The notes: generated by a model from the sequence alone, not told the origin. Counted from the stretch's first letter, positions 29,066-38,696 are shown. The stretch: DNA of 64,000 bases from an uncultured Chelatococcus sp. (GCA_937863995.1 CALMIK010000038.1:1-64000); one strand, 5' to 3'. Numbers and translations: made by a program.

Positions 29066-30541
29066 TCAGCCCGGCCGCAACGCATTCGCGAGATCCTGGA
29101 ACGGATCCTCGCTCATCGGTGCGTCCATGTCCTGCCGCAGCGCCTCGTAAATGCGCGGAACGAGCGCCACCGCCTGATCGAGCTCGGCATCGAGGCCGGG
29201 CTGATAACCGCCGACGAGCCGCAGGTCGCGCGTGTCTTCGTAGCGCGCGATCATCGCCCGCATGCGGCGCAGGAGGTTGCGCTGCTCGGGCGTCCACGAC
29301 AGCGTGGCGAGGCGCGAGATGGAACTCAGCACGTTCCCCGCAGGATAGCGCCCCTGATCGGCGATGCTGCGGTCGAGCACGATATGACCGTCGAGAGTGC
29401 CGCGGATATTGTCGGCCACGGGATCGTTGTGATCGTCGCCGTCGACGAGCACCGAGAACACACCGGTTATGGTGCCGCCCCCCTCCACGCCAGGGCCAGC
29501 GCGCTCCAGCAGGCGCGGCAGATCGCTGAACACGCTGGGCGCATAACCGCGCGCAACCGCCGGCTCGCCCGCCGCGAGCGCAACATCGCGCGCGGCGTGC
29601 GCGTAGCGCGTCACGGAGTCGATGATGAGCAGCACCGACTCGCCGCAATCGCGAAAATATTCGGCGATCGCCGTTGCCGTGCGCGGCGCCATGCGGCGCA
29701 TCATGGGGCTCTCGTCGCCCGTCGACACAACAACGACCGCGCGGCCGCGGTTGCCGGCGAGCGGCCCCTCGAGGAACTCCCGCACCTCGCGGCCGCGCTC
29801 ACCCACCAAGCCGACCACGATCGTGTCGAACCCGGTGGCGCGCGCCAGCATGCCAAGCAACGTGGACTTGCCGACGCCCGAACCGGCGAATATGCCGATG
29901 CGCTGCCCGAAACACAGCGGCGTGAACAGATCGACCATCCGCACGCCGGTCTTCAGCGGCTTGTCGACGCGCGCGCGCGTCAGCGCCGGAGGCGGGGGCG
30001 CATCCACCGGCATCTCCTTCGCCCCCATTTGCAGCGGACCTTCGGCATCCAGCGGCCGGCAGAACGCATCGATAACGCGCCCCTTCCAGCTGTGGTCGGG
30101 GCGCACACCCATCGCCCCCTCGCGGAACACGCCAGACCCGATGCCGGCTTCCATCTGATTGCCGAAAGGCTTGATGGTGGCACCCGACTGGTCAATGCGC
30201 ACGACCTCGCCCGGAAGCCCTCCGCCCTCGAACACCACGCGGTCGCCAAGCCGCACCTGACGCGACAGACCGACGACACGGCAGTATCCGGTGGTGATTT
30301 CCTCCACCGCGCCACCGGTGCGGACTAGCGGCAACTGCTCGCTTTCAGCCGCGACGATGTCCTCGATTTTTCCAAGCACCGTGCGCCGACGCCCGCCAGC
30401 GCCCCGTCCGGCATCGCCACGGCGCCGCGCGCCGCGCGACTGCGCTGAAGCGGCGGACGAACTCGCCTCCGCGATTGCCCCCGACGCCTCGGCAGCGGAC
30501 ACAGGCAGATCGTCGATAACGGTTTCGGCAATATTGCTCAT
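29066..30541 (-). CDS. fliI: Flagellum-specific ATPase FliI
   Basis: Hexameric ATPase of the flagellar export apparatus, 491 residues. Walker A FAGSGVGKSTLLGML, Walker B ESVLLIIDSVTRY and the F1-beta-like DLPRLLERAGPGVEGGGTI are present. Residues 1-50 form an Ala/Ser/Arg-rich extension (ASSSAASAQSRGARRRGDAG) not found in most FliI. It lies 57 bases downstream of flgF. FliH, its usual partner, is not in the window. Confidence 0.96.
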   Translation of the reverse strand: MSNIAETVIDDLPVSAAEASGAIAEASSSAASAQSRGARRRGDAGRGAGGRRRTVLGKIEDIVAAESEQLPLVRTGGAVEEITTGYCRVVGLSRQVRLGDRVVFEGGGLPGEVVRIDQSGATIKPFGNQMEAGIGSGVFREGAMGVRPDHSWKGRVIDAFCRPLDAEGPLQMGAKEMPVDAPPPPALTRARVDKPLKTGVRMVDLFTPLCFGQRIGIFAGSGVGKSTLLGMLARATGFDTIVVGLVGERGREVREFLEGPLAGNRGRAVVVVSTGDESPMMRRMAPRTATAIAEYFRDCGESVLLIIDSVTRYAHAARDVALAAGEPAVARGYAPSVFSDLPRLLERAGPGVEGGGTITGVFSVLVDGDDHNDPVADNIRGTLDGHIVLDRSIADQGRYPAGNVLSSISRLATLSWTPEQRNLLRRMRAMIARYEDTRDLRLVGGYQPGLDAELDQAVALVPRIYEALRQDMDAPMSEDPFQDLANALRPG

Positions 30542-30598
30542 CTACACCCGGTCAATCAAATTCGAAGCCCCGGTCCTCGCGGAACTTGCTCCGTCAAA

Positions 30599-31327
30599 TC
30601 ACGCCGCCGGCCCCAGGTCGCGAATGACCTGCTGCAACTCGTTGCTCAGCGAACCCGTCGCCGCGGCCGCGTACTCGAAGCTGCGCTGGCCGTCGATCAG
30701 ACGCGTCATCTCGATGACGGGGCTGACGTTGGAACCCTCGACATAGCCCTGCACGACACCGGATGTCACGAAATCCGCTATCGGCTCTACGAAGTTGGCG
30801 GCAACGGCCACCGAGCCATCGGTAGCCCGAAAGAGATCAGCACCGGGAGCGATACGGAACAGGCCAACGGCACCCACGATTTCGCCGTTCTGGGATATCG
30901 TTCCATCGGAAGCGATCATCACTTCGCCCGCAGCCGGGTTAACGGCCAGCGGCGCACCGCCGCCGTCGAGCACCGGCAGACCGTTGATGGTCGTCAGGTC
31001 GCCCATATCCGTCATGGTCATGCGCCCGTCGCGGGTATAACGCACGCCGGTGGGCGTCTGGACGGCGATCCACGCCTCGCCCTTGATGGCGATATCCAGC
31101 GGATTACCGGTGGGAGTGATGGAGCCCGGATTACGCGTGATGAACGCCTTGCCGCTACCGGCAAAGGCCACGGGAACCCTGCCAGTGTTCGACAGGACAC
31201 TTTCGAACGTCGTCCCCTCGGCGCGAAAACCTGCCGTGTTGATATTGGCGATATTGTTCGCCACCATCGTCAGTTGCCGCTCCCGCGATACCTGACTCGA
31301 CAGCATCACATAAAGTGCTTCCTGCAT
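30599..31327 (-). CDS. flgF: Flagellar basal-body rod protein FlgF
   Basis: Proximal rod subunit, 242 residues. The N-terminal ALYVMLSSQVSRERQLTMVA with [15 protein letters not shown] and the C-terminal EMTRLIDGQRSFEYAA are typical. The start at 31327 gives MQEALYVM; the longer reading to 31399 adds a basic leader with no family counterpart. The gene is seven bases downstream of the DUF1217 gene and upstream of fliI. Confidence 0.94.
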   Translation of the reverse strand: MQEALYVMLSSQVSRERQLTMVANNIANINTAGFRAEGTTFESVLSNTGRVPVAFAGSGKAFITRNPGSITPTGNPLDIAIKGEAWIAVQTPTGVRYTRDGRMTMTDMGDLTTINGLPVLDGGGAPLAVNPAAGEVMIASDGTISQNGEIVGAVGLFRIAPGADLFRATDGSVAVAANFVEPIADFVTSGVVQGYVEGSNVSPVIEMTRLIDGQRSFEYAAAATGSLSNELQQVIRDLGPAA

Positions 31328-31334
31328 TACGCCC

Positions 31335-32813
31335 TCACCGCACCAGAGCCTGACGCGCCTGCAGCAGGTCCTCGGCGATCCCGGACTGGGCGTCGCCATA
31401 GAACAGCGTCAGAAGCGGCGAATTGGCGCCCGCCTCCACATCCGCGAGCAGCAGGAAGCGCCGGATCAACTTGTCGACCTTCTCGGGGTCCTGAAAATCT
31501 TCCATATTGACCTGACTCGTGATCAGGCGCGCCTGGGCCTCGACATTCGCGGTGGCGGATTCGGCCGGAATGCCGAAAGCCGTGCGCACGACAGCCGCAA
31601 GGGCTTCATCGGCCAGAATGTCGTAGGGCGACTTGATATCGGCGGCGCGGCGCTGGAAGTTAAGCGCCAGACGGACGTTATTGTCTTCATTGCCGATGTC
31701 GACTTCGAGCACCTGCCGGATGTAGGCCTGAACAGTCTTTTCCGCGTCCTTCACCAGCGGCGCGACCGTCGGGTTCCCGTCCGCCTCGAATGCGAAGACC
31801 TTCTTGAAGGCAGCGAAGTTTTCGCGATCCTTCGCATTCGTCAGCTGCAGCGCGCGCGCGTCGCCCTTCAACGCGGCGACAATGGCCTTTTCCTTGCCAA
31901 CCAGATGCCCAAGGTCGAAAGCGCGCAGGCCAACCGACATCACATCCCAATTGGTGGCGAGATCGGCGGCGGTCTTTATATTGCTGATCCCGGTATAAAA
32001 GGCGGTAACATCGTCATCGGCATTCTTGGTCAGGCGCTCGCCAAGTTTGGGCGCCTCCATCCGGTAGCTGACGATCACCGCCTCACGCCCTGCCTCACTG
32101 CCGGACGCCATGAGCGCGTTGAAGAACTGACCGAACTTGTAGGTACCCTCCGCATCGGTAATGCCGATTTTGTCGAGGCCGGAAATGTAGGCACCCGAGC
32201 CACCAGCGTTGCGCGCGGCAATCTCATCGGAAACAACCTTACGAACCGCGCCAAGCTGGAAAGTCTGATCGTCGAGCCCGAACGCCTCCAGTGTAAACGC
32301 CAACACCTCGTCATTTGCCAGAAAGGCATCGAAGCTCTGGACCTTGTCCATCTCGACCCGGTAGTCGAGAATGCGCGAGTCCACCCCGGTCGCGACAGCT
32401 TTCCCGATCGCGCTCAGATTGTCGCGGTAGCGCTGCGACACGGTCAACGCGGAAGCCTGAAACACGGGCGGCGCGACACCGGTATCGGTCACCTGGAATG
32501 CACCGGCCAATTCGAGATAACGGCTGTCCGACAGCTTTCCCGCATAGCTGTCCTTTCCCGTGCCCTCGCTGACAACCCTGCGCACCAGCGCCCTCGCGAA
32601 GAGCAACTCGTCCATGCCGTAGGCCTTGACCGCGAACTCGTAAGTGCGATCGTCCTCAAACAGGGCATCGACCGACTGCACGCTCGCCGCCGCCGCCGTA
32701 AACCGCTCGATGTCGCGCGCGACGATGGGCTCCGCCGCCTTGCGCTCCAAGGCCTTGGGCAGATCCCTCACGATAGCCTGATAGTTCAGGAACGACGACT
32801 GATAGACGGCCAC
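31335..32813 (-). CDS. DUF1217 family flagellar-locus protein
   Basis: Protein of 492 residues, first gene of the minus-strand flagellar arm. DUF1217 proteins occur almost only in flagellar loci of alphaproteobacteria; no activity is known to me. At least three related segments recur: AVKAYGMDELLFARALVRRV (about residue 61), TLEAFGLDDQTFQLGAVRKV (about 174) and a weaker GLRAFDLGHLVGKEKAIVAA (about 303), with VVRTAFGIP near 422 as a possible fourth. There is no signal peptide or membrane segment. The GTG at 32813 was chosen because GGAGG lies six bases upstream and it gives the family N-terminus AVYQSSFLNYQAI; longer readings reach 32912. Confidence 0.85.
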   Translation of the reverse strand: MAVYQSSFLNYQAIVRDLPKALERKAAEPIVARDIERFTAAAASVQSVDALFEDDRTYEFAVKAYGMDELLFARALVRRVVSEGTGKDSYAGKLSDSRYLELAGAFQVTDTGVAPPVFQASALTVSQRYRDNLSAIGKAVATGVDSRILDYRVEMDKVQSFDAFLANDEVLAFTLEAFGLDDQTFQLGAVRKVVSDEIAARNAGGSGAYISGLDKIGITDAEGTYKFGQFFNALMASGSEAGREAVIVSYRMEAPKLGERLTKNADDDVTAFYTGISNIKTAADLATNWDVMSVGLRAFDLGHLVGKEKAIVAALKGDARALQLTNAKDRENFAAFKKVFAFEADGNPTVAPLVKDAEKTVQAYIRQVLEVDIGNEDNNVRLALNFQRRAADIKSPYDILADEALAAVVRTAFGIPAESATANVEAQARLITSQVNMEDFQDPEKVDKLIRRFLLLADVEAGANSPLLTLFYGDAQSGIAEDLLQARQALVR

Positions 32814-33295
32814 GGCTAGCCTCCGGCGCTGAGTCATCCGGATAGGGCGATGCCCGCTCCACCCGGATTGCAGCAGAAGCATACGGCTCGAAGCTTGTCC
32901 GTAGCTTCCCAATGCCCGACCCCAAACATCACGCCGCGCACGGCACTCAAGTCGCTGTCATTGCGTGCATTATTGCGCTGCAACGCGGATCAGCCTCACG
33001 CAAGCTTGCGTGCCTATCGTAAATTGCCTGCCGTGCCGAATGCTCGAAGCGCCGGAGTGTCTCCGGGCTCGCGCATTTCTCTCTCGCAGCTCACGCGAAC
33101 GGCATGGTCGCGCAAGCGATGCAGTTGCGAGCGGTGTCATCGGGATGCGGATCTGGCGGCATCCGGATCGTTCGCTCTGCTCTTGCCTGTGGCATTGGGC
33201 GCGGGTGGCGTTGGGCGTGAAGATGCGAAGCGGAAAGACGGCGGCCGGGACTTAATGCCCGGCATTCGGCGCCTTTGGGTTAAGGAGTACGGCCA
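32814..33295. other. Divergent non-coding region between the two flagellar arms
   Basis: About 480 bases without a gene separate the minus-strand arm (DUF1217 protein) from the plus-strand arm (motA). It must carry promoters for both. It contains a perfect 16-bp palindrome (32997-33012), a further TTGCGTG at 32961-32967 and TTGC-GCT-GCAA at 32973-32983. I found no convincing -35/-10 pair by eye. Open frames crossing it lack coding character. Confidence 0.6.
32997..33012. promoter_or_regulatory. 16-bp palindrome, candidate flagellar operator
   Basis: CACGCAAGCTTGCGTG is a perfect inverted repeat placed in the divergent flagellar intergenic region. Its half-site TTGCGTG also occurs at 32961-32967, 45 bases upstream in the same orientation as the right half. 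The position suits a dimeric regulator serving both arms. This is inferred from symmetry and position only. Confidence 0.4.
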
Positions 33296-34189
33296 GTGGG
33301 TTTTATCATCGGTGTGCTTGTCGCGGTAGGCTCCATGCTTGGCGGATTCATTGCCATGGGCGGCCACGTCGGCGTCATCTGGCAGCCCTGGGAATTCGTC
33401 ATCATCTTCGGCATGGCGGCGGGCGCCTTCATCGTGGGTCATCCCTGGAACGTGCAGATCGATACCGGCCGCGCCACGATGGAGGCGCTGCTTGGCAAGG
33501 TGCCGAAGGAAAAAGACCACCTCGCGCTCCTTGGACTTCTCTTCGCGCTCACCCGCATGGTGCGCACGCGGCCCCGCAATGAGATCGAGTCGCATGTGGA
33601 CGATCCGGAAAACTCGTCAGTTTTCGCCAACTTTCCCACTGTTACCGCCAACAAGGAACTGACGAACTATATTTGCGATTACGTGCGCCTCATCATCATC
33701 GGCAACGCCAAGGCGCATGAAATCGACGCGCTGATGGACGAGGAAATCGCCACCATCCGCCGCAACAAGCTCAAGTCCTACCATGGCATGACGAGCATTG
33801 CGGAAGGACTGCCCGCGCTCGGCATCGTGGCGGCCGTGCTCGGCATCATCAAGGCGATGGGCGCCATCGATCAGGCGCCGTCGCTGCTGGCCGGTCTGCT
33901 CGGGGCAGCTCTTGTCGGCACCTTCACCGGCATCTTCGCTTCCTACGGCATCTTCGCGCCGCTTGCCTCGAAGATAAAGTCGACCCGCGAAAAACAATGC
34001 CAGCCCTACCTGATCGTCAAGCAGACGCTGCTCGCATTCATGAACGGGGCCATGCCGCAAGTCGCGCTTGAGCACGGGCGCAAGTCGATCAGCTCCTACG
34101 AGCGCCCTTCCATCGATGACGTCGAGAACGAAATGATGAATTCCGGTAACCGGTCCGGCGGCGAGCAGGATCAGCAGGAGGCCGCTTGA
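33296..34189 (+). CDS. motA: Flagellar motor stator protein MotA
   Basis: Proton-channel stator subunit, 297 residues, with four membrane helices: two near the N-terminus ([20 protein letters not shown] type; [15 protein letters not shown]) and two later ([40 protein letters not shown]). The start is GTG at 33296 with AAGGAG eight bases upstream (33282-33287). It opens the plus-strand arm and is followed at once by fliM. MotB, its partner, is not in the window, although rhizobia often place motB and motC nearby. Confidence 0.96.
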   Translation: MGFIIGVLVAVGSMLGGFIAMGGHVGVIWQPWEFVIIFGMAAGAFIVGHPWNVQIDTGRATMEALLGKVPKEKDHLALLGLLFALTRMVRTRPRNEIESHVDDPENSSVFANFPTVTANKELTNYICDYVRLIIIGNAKAHEIDALMDEEIATIRRNKLKSYHGMTSIAEGLPALGIVAAVLGIIKAMGAIDQAPSLLAGLLGAALVGTFTGIFASYGIFAPLASKIKSTREKQCQPYLIVKQTLLAFMNGAMPQVALEHGRKSISSYERPSIDDVENEMMNSGNRSGGEQDQQEAA

Positions 34190-34191
34190 CC

Positions 34192-35127
34192 ATGAATGCC
34201 GCTGCGGGTGCCGGCGACGGCAAGGTGCGGGACCGCCTGCTCGATACCACCGGCCTGTCGCTCGACAGGCTGCCTATGCTGCACGTGATCTTCGATCGCA
34301 TGGCGACGATATGGGTCGACGGGTTCCGTCACCTTGCTGCGTCGCCGGCCTATTGCTCGTTGAGCGCGATCGAAAGCGGGCGCATCAACGAAATCCTGGA
34401 GATGTACGAGTCGAACGCCATCGCCGGCGTGTTCCAGGCGGTGCAATGGGATAACCAGGTGCTCGTCGGGTTCGATCGGGACTTTATCTTCACGATGGTC
34501 GAGGTGCTTCTGGGCGCCGACGGCACCGAGCCGCCGATCGATGACGAACGGGCGTTTTCGACCATCGAGCTGCGGATCGCCAACATGATCTTCGAGCAGC
34601 TCGGCAAGGCGATGCGTACCGCTTTCTCGCTGGTGACGAACACGCACTTCAAGCTGGAACGCAGCGAGACGCGCATGGACTTCGCCGTGATCGGCCGGCG
34701 TAACAGCCAGGCGGTTGTCGCCAAGTTCCTGGTTCAGTCGCTGAACCGGGGCGGCGAGATTTTCGTGCTCATCCCCCAGTCGGCGCTGACGCCGATGCGC
34801 CAGAACCTCGTGCGGGTGATTTCCAACGAGCCGAACGTTCGCGATCCGCGCTGGAGCAAGCAGATCGAATCGGAAGTCCAGCGCGCCGAAGTAACGCTCA
34901 AGGCGGTTCTCGAAAAGCGCTACCTGACCCTGGAGGAAATCGCGAGCCTCGAGGTTGGGCAGACGATCCGATTGCAGGCGAGCCCCAAGACGCTGGTGAC
35001 GCTTGAGAGCGACGACCAGGCGTTGTTCACGTGCTTCCTGGGGAAATCGGAAGGCGCCTACAGCCTGCGCATCGAAGAAGTCATCGACAACAAGAAGGAC
35101 ATCATAGAGGACCTCCTGTCACAATGA
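34192..35127 (+). CDS. fliM: Flagellar motor switch protein FliM
   Basis: C-ring protein that in other bacteria receives CheY-P, 311 residues. The central CheC-like domain (RMATIWVDGFRHLAASPAYC onward) and the C-terminal SpoA domain (LTLEEIASLEVGQTIRLQ) are recognisable. The ATG at 34192 has AGGAGG ten bases upstream; a TTG at 34186 would be too close to it. The N-terminal CheY-binding peptide of enteric FliM (LSQxEIDALL) is not apparent. The gene follows motA directly. Confidence 0.92.
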   Translation: MNAAAGAGDGKVRDRLLDTTGLSLDRLPMLHVIFDRMATIWVDGFRHLAASPAYCSLSAIESGRINEILEMYESNAIAGVFQAVQWDNQVLVGFDRDFIFTMVEVLLGADGTEPPIDDERAFSTIELRIANMIFEQLGKAMRTAFSLVTNTHFKLERSETRMDFAVIGRRNSQAVVAKFLVQSLNRGGEIFVLIPQSALTPMRQNLVRVISNEPNVRDPRWSKQIESEVQRAEVTLKAVLEKRYLTLEEIASLEVGQTIRLQASPKTLVTLESDDQALFTCFLGKSEGAYSLRIEEVIDNKKDIIEDLLSQ

Positions 35128-35239
35128 TCGGCAGGTTGGGCCGATACGTCCCCGCCTCGCCCGGCGCCCTGACGGAATGCTGGCGACGCGGAAGTTGCTA
35201 TGAAACTCGAATTGTCTTGAAACACGGATTCTGAACGCG

Positions 35240-35620
35240 ATGGCCCAGGACGCAGACGAACTGAATACGACGGGAGATGCGGCTGAGATCTTCTCCCCGA
35301 CCAATTTCTCGCCTCTGTCGGGCGACGATCACCAGCACCAGCCGAGCGGCGAGACGCGCAACTTCGATACGATCAAGCGCATTCCCGTTCTCGTGCAAGT
35401 GGTTCTCGGTTCCGCCACAATGCCGGTCTCCGCGCTGATGAAGCTCGGCCGCGGCGCTGTCGTGCCACTCGACCACCGCGTCGGCGAGCCGGTCGACGTG
35501 GTCGTCAACGGGCGCATTATCGCGCGCGGCGAAGTCGTCGTCGTCGAGGATGACAATTCGCGTTTCGGCGTGCAGTTGACGGAAATCGTCGGTCCGTCGA
35601 CCGATGATCCCGGCGCGTAA
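35240..35620 (+). CDS. fliN: Flagellar motor switch protein FliN
   Basis: C-ring subunit, 126 residues. The last 80 residues form the SpoA/FliN domain (IPVLVQVVLGSATMPVSALM, LDHRVGEPVDVVVNGR, GEVVVVEDDNSRFGVQ). The N-terminal 45 residues are acidic and variable. It is separated from fliM by 112 bases and from fliG by 153. Confidence 0.95.
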   Translation: MAQDADELNTTGDAAEIFSPTNFSPLSGDDHQHQPSGETRNFDTIKRIPVLVQVVLGSATMPVSALMKLGRGAVVPLDHRVGEPVDVVVNGRIIARGEVVVVEDDNSRFGVQLTEIVGPSTDDPGA

Positions 35621-35773
35621 TTTTTGCGCCCGTGCGCGGAAAGCCGTGGCCTGCGGGGAATCTGCCCCTTTGGCCGCCCATTCCGCATACGGGAAATGTC
35701 CTGTTTCCGTACGCATCAGGCTTGCCCGGCAGCGGGCCGTAACCTGTCTGATGCGGCAGTCCGGTGATATATT

Positions 35774-36805
35774 ATGAGCGCGCAAGGACAGGTCACCCGC
35801 AAGACCGTGACCCTGAAGACGGGCGTGGACCGCGTCGCTGCGCTGCTGCTGACCGTGGGCAATCCGACGGCGGGCAGGCTTCTGCAGCATTTTTCCTCTG
35901 AGGAAATCAAGCTCATCACCCGCTCGGCCGCGGCGTTGGGGTCGATTCCGCCCGAGCAGCAGGCGCAGCTCACCGAAGAATTCTCCAGCCAGTTCCAGAC
36001 CGGCATGCATCTCTTCGGCACCGCCAACGAGGTGGAGAAGCTCCTGACCGGCGTGCTGCCGGCGGACCAGATCGCCGATATCATGGCCGATGTGCTCGGA
36101 AACTCCAGCCAGTCGATCTGGGAGCGGATTTCAGGCGTTTCGGAAAACATCCTGTCGAGCTATCTGCTCAAGGAGCATCCGCAGACGATCGCGCTCGTCC
36201 TGTCGCGCGTGAAGCCCGCCTGCGCGGCGAAGGTGATGGTTCACTTCCCCACCCGCCTGCGCAATGACGTCACGCGCCGGATGTTGGCGTGCAAGCCCGT
36301 TGTGGAAGAGGTCATGCGCGTGATCGAGAGCACGCTGCACGAGGACTTCATGACGAACTTCTCGCGCAACATGGGATCTGACACGCACGCCAAGATGGCG
36401 GACATCATCAACAAGATGGACCGCGATCACATGGAAGACTTGCTGCAGAACCTCGCCAATGACAAACCGAAGTCGGCCGAGATCCTGAAGGGGTTGCTGT
36501 TCACGTTCGACGATATCATCAAGCTCACACCGGCAGCGCGTTCGGCACTGTTCGATGCGGTGCCGTCGGAAAAGATCATCATCGCCCTGCGCGGCACCGA
36601 TGCAGCTTACCGCGAGATCGTGCTCGGCGCGCTTCCCGCCCGTTCTCGCCGCGCGGTGGAAGCAGAGCTTGCATCGGGCCAACCCGTTCCCCAGCGCGAG
36701 GTGCTGGAAGCCCGCCGCTTCATTACCGATCTCGCCCTCGACATGGCCGGCAGAGGAGAAATCGACCTGGCGTCGGACTCTGACCAGGACATGTTCATGC
36801 AATAG
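35774..36805 (+). CDS. fliG: Flagellar motor switch protein FliG
   Basis: Rotor protein that contacts MotA, 343 residues. The armadillo-like middle domain contains the conserved EHPQT motif (LKEHPQTIALVLS, about residue 135). The C-terminal torque helix region carries charged residues (EKIIIALRGTDAAYREIVL). FliF, to which FliG binds, is not encoded here. The gene is followed by a 304-base gap before flhB. Confidence 0.95.
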   Translation: MSAQGQVTRKTVTLKTGVDRVAALLLTVGNPTAGRLLQHFSSEEIKLITRSAAALGSIPPEQQAQLTEEFSSQFQTGMHLFGTANEVEKLLTGVLPADQIADIMADVLGNSSQSIWERISGVSENILSSYLLKEHPQTIALVLSRVKPACAAKVMVHFPTRLRNDVTRRMLACKPVVEEVMRVIESTLHEDFMTNFSRNMGSDTHAKMADIINKMDRDHMEDLLQNLANDKPKSAEILKGLLFTFDDIIKLTPAARSALFDAVPSEKIIIALRGTDAAYREIVLGALPARSRRAVEAELASGQPVPQREVLEARRFITDLALDMAGRGEIDLASDSDQDMFMQ

Positions 36806-37109
36806 CCAGCGCCTCAATGCGCTAGCGCCCCGTCGGGCGGCAATTAGAAGGCATCTCTCGGCGACAGGCACCCGCACAACAAGGCGCACTTGCCTGACGA
36901 TGGTTATAACGTGCGGCCACCAGGGTAGATGCATGATCCGCCATACCGTGAGCCGTTGTGAGATGCATTCTGATTTTATATGCTTTTCAGCATCTTACGT
37001 TTATTCGAAAACCGCAAATCGAACGCAAGTTGCCGTAGCGCGCCCGTCCCTTTTCCGGCGAAGCGCCTGAAGGCTGAACGGAACAACGGATCGGGAACCG
37101 GATACACCT
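36806..37109. other. Gap between fliG and flhB
   Basis: Just over 300 bases without a gene. Right after the fliG stop lie the palindrome GCGCTAGCGC (36819-36828) and the small hairpin CGCCC/GGGCG (36826-36839); neither has a T-tract. The second half, about 36950-37010, is AT-rich and may hold a promoter for flhB, but no clear elements were found. Confidence 0.45.
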
Positions 37110-38210
37110 ATGTCAGACGCACCCGATCCCGACAGCAAAACCGAAGAGCCGACAGAGAAAAAGATCCATGATGCGATCGAAAAGGGCAATGTGCCTCAAT
37201 CGCGCGAGATGGCGGTTTTCTTCTCCATCGGCTGCATTGCGATCATTCTGTATCTGTTTCTCTACAACTCGGCGGTGATCCTCAACGAGTTTCTGACGTT
37301 CTTCATCGACCAGCCGGCGTCGATCTCGCTTGCCGACGGACAGGATGCCACCGCGCTGCTGCAACTCGTGGCGATCAGTGTCGGGGCCTTCCTGTTTCCC
37401 ATCGTTTGCATCCTGATGGTGGGCGGCATATTGGCCTCCGTGCTCCAGAACGCACCAAGGCTCGCCGCCGACCGCGTGGAACCGAAGTGGTCGCGCGTGT
37501 CGTTGATGTCCGGCTTCAAGCGCATCTTCGGCATGAACGGCCAGGTCGAATTCGCCAAATCTTTGCTGAAGCTGCTGATCATCACGGTGGTGTGCACCAT
37601 CCTGCTGAACTCCGAACGGCATCAGGTCGTGAACGCGATGTTCAGCGATCCGACACATATCCCCGAGATCATGCTCGATCTGGCGATGCGGCTGGTTTCG
37701 GCGATCTGCGTCGCGACGGTGCTTCTGGTGGCGGGCGATCTGGTGTGGTCACGCCTCAAGTGGCGCAAGGAATTGCGCATGACGCGCCAGGAGATCAAGG
37801 ACGAGATGCGTCAGGCGGAAGGCGACCCGATGGTGAAGGCGCGCATGCGCTCCATCGCACTCGACCGGACCCGCAAACGCATGATGAGCAGCGTGCCCAA
37901 CGCCTCGCTCGTGGTGACCAACCCGACCCACTTCGCCATCGCGCTGCGCTACGTGCCCGAGGAGGGCGGCGCGCCGGTGGTGCTGGCAAAGGGCAAGGAC
38001 CTGATAGCGCTCACCATTCGCGAGATCGCGCAGAAACATGACATTCCCGTGATGGAAGACAAGGCTCTCGCAAGGTCCATGTACGATCATGTCGAGGTGG
38101 ACAGATCCATTCCACCCGAATTCTACAAAGCGGTCGCCCAGTTATTTTATTACCTCTACCAGAGGAACGGTGGTCATGCATCAGTCACAAGGTCGCTCGG
38201 ATCCTCCTAG
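37110..38210 (+). CDS. flhB: Flagellar type III export switch protein FlhB
   Basis: Export-gate subunit that switches substrate class, 366 residues. Four membrane helices in the N-terminal half and a cytoplasmic domain with the self-cleavage motif NPTH (VVTNPTHFAIALRY). KTEEPTEKKIHDAIEKGNVP is the conserved N-terminus. Its 3' end overlaps the next gene by 35 bases. Confidence 0.97.
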   Translation: MSDAPDPDSKTEEPTEKKIHDAIEKGNVPQSREMAVFFSIGCIAIILYLFLYNSAVILNEFLTFFIDQPASISLADGQDATALLQLVAISVGAFLFPIVCILMVGGILASVLQNAPRLAADRVEPKWSRVSLMSGFKRIFGMNGQVEFAKSLLKLLIITVVCTILLNSERHQVVNAMFSDPTHIPEIMLDLAMRLVSAICVATVLLVAGDLVWSRLKWRKELRMTRQEIKDEMRQAEGDPMVKARMRSIALDRTRKRMMSSVPNASLVVTNPTHFAIALRYVPEEGGAPVVLAKGKDLIALTIREIAQKHDIPVMEDKALARSMYDHVEVDRSIPPEFYKAVAQLFYYLYQRNGGHASVTRSLGSS

Positions 38211-38664
38211 CAAGCCCGCTCTTACCAACGCGCAGGAAGCGGAGCGCCTTATCTGCCTCAACATCCGCTCTTTCATCGCCGATCTGTGCCTCACCGACCG
38301 ATCGTTTCTCATCGCCAACATCATCAACGGCAGCCACGACGCGATCAACGACATCGTCGAGTCCTCGTCGGAAATGTTCTTCAAGCCCGGCACGCTGAGC
38401 TACGCCTATGGCTCGCGCCTGGCGGAACGTTTCAATGCCACGCCTGCGATCGCCATGGACATGCGCTTCGTACGCAAGGCGGTGTTCGTGTCTTTTCTGC
38501 TCCACATTGAGGACGATTTCATCGGCGTGTCGCTGGTGGATTTCCGCCAGCGCAGCAGCCAGGGCAACGTCGCGCTCAGCGAGTTGTCGGATGCGTTCTA
38601 CGACGCGCGCATTTACGATCGCTTCGCCGCCGTGCAGAGCGGCGGTCGCCGGCCGCTTCACTGA
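38176..38664 (+). CDS. Conserved flagellar-locus protein of unknown function
   Basis: Soluble protein of 162 residues, start taken at ATG 38176 within the 3' end of flhB (35-base overlap, different frame). After a polar N-terminus come AEERLICLN-type helical sequence (EAERLICLNIRSFIADLCLT), FLIANIINGSHDAINDIVES and a hydrophobic FVSFLLHIEDDFIGVSLVDF. There is no signal peptide and no recognised domain. The overlap with flhB and the place between flhB and flgB suggest a flagellar or motility role. A longer reading to 38089 would overlap flhB by 120 bases and is less likely. Confidence 0.7.
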   Translation: MHQSQGRSDPPSKPALTNAQEAERLICLNIRSFIADLCLTDRSFLIANIINGSHDAINDIVESSSEMFFKPGTLSYAYGSRLAERFNATPAIAMDMRFVRKAVFVSFLLHIEDDFIGVSLVDFRQRSSQGNVALSELSDAFYDARIYDRFAAVQSGGRRPLH

Positions 38665-38674
38665 AAGCGTCATC

Positions 38675-38696
38675 CCCCGTTTTTCGATCGACGGGG
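38675..38696 (+). terminator. Hairpin downstream of the 38176-38664 gene
   Basis: CCCCGT (38675-38680) and ACGGGG (38691-38696) form a 6-bp stem whose loop begins TTTT. It starts 10 bases past the stop codon; no T-tract follows the stem, so terminator function is doubtful. Confidence 0.3.

Noticed and set aside
32850..33329. Short open frames in the divergent flagellar region
   Set aside because: They overlap the motA start, lack ribosome binding sites and show no family features.
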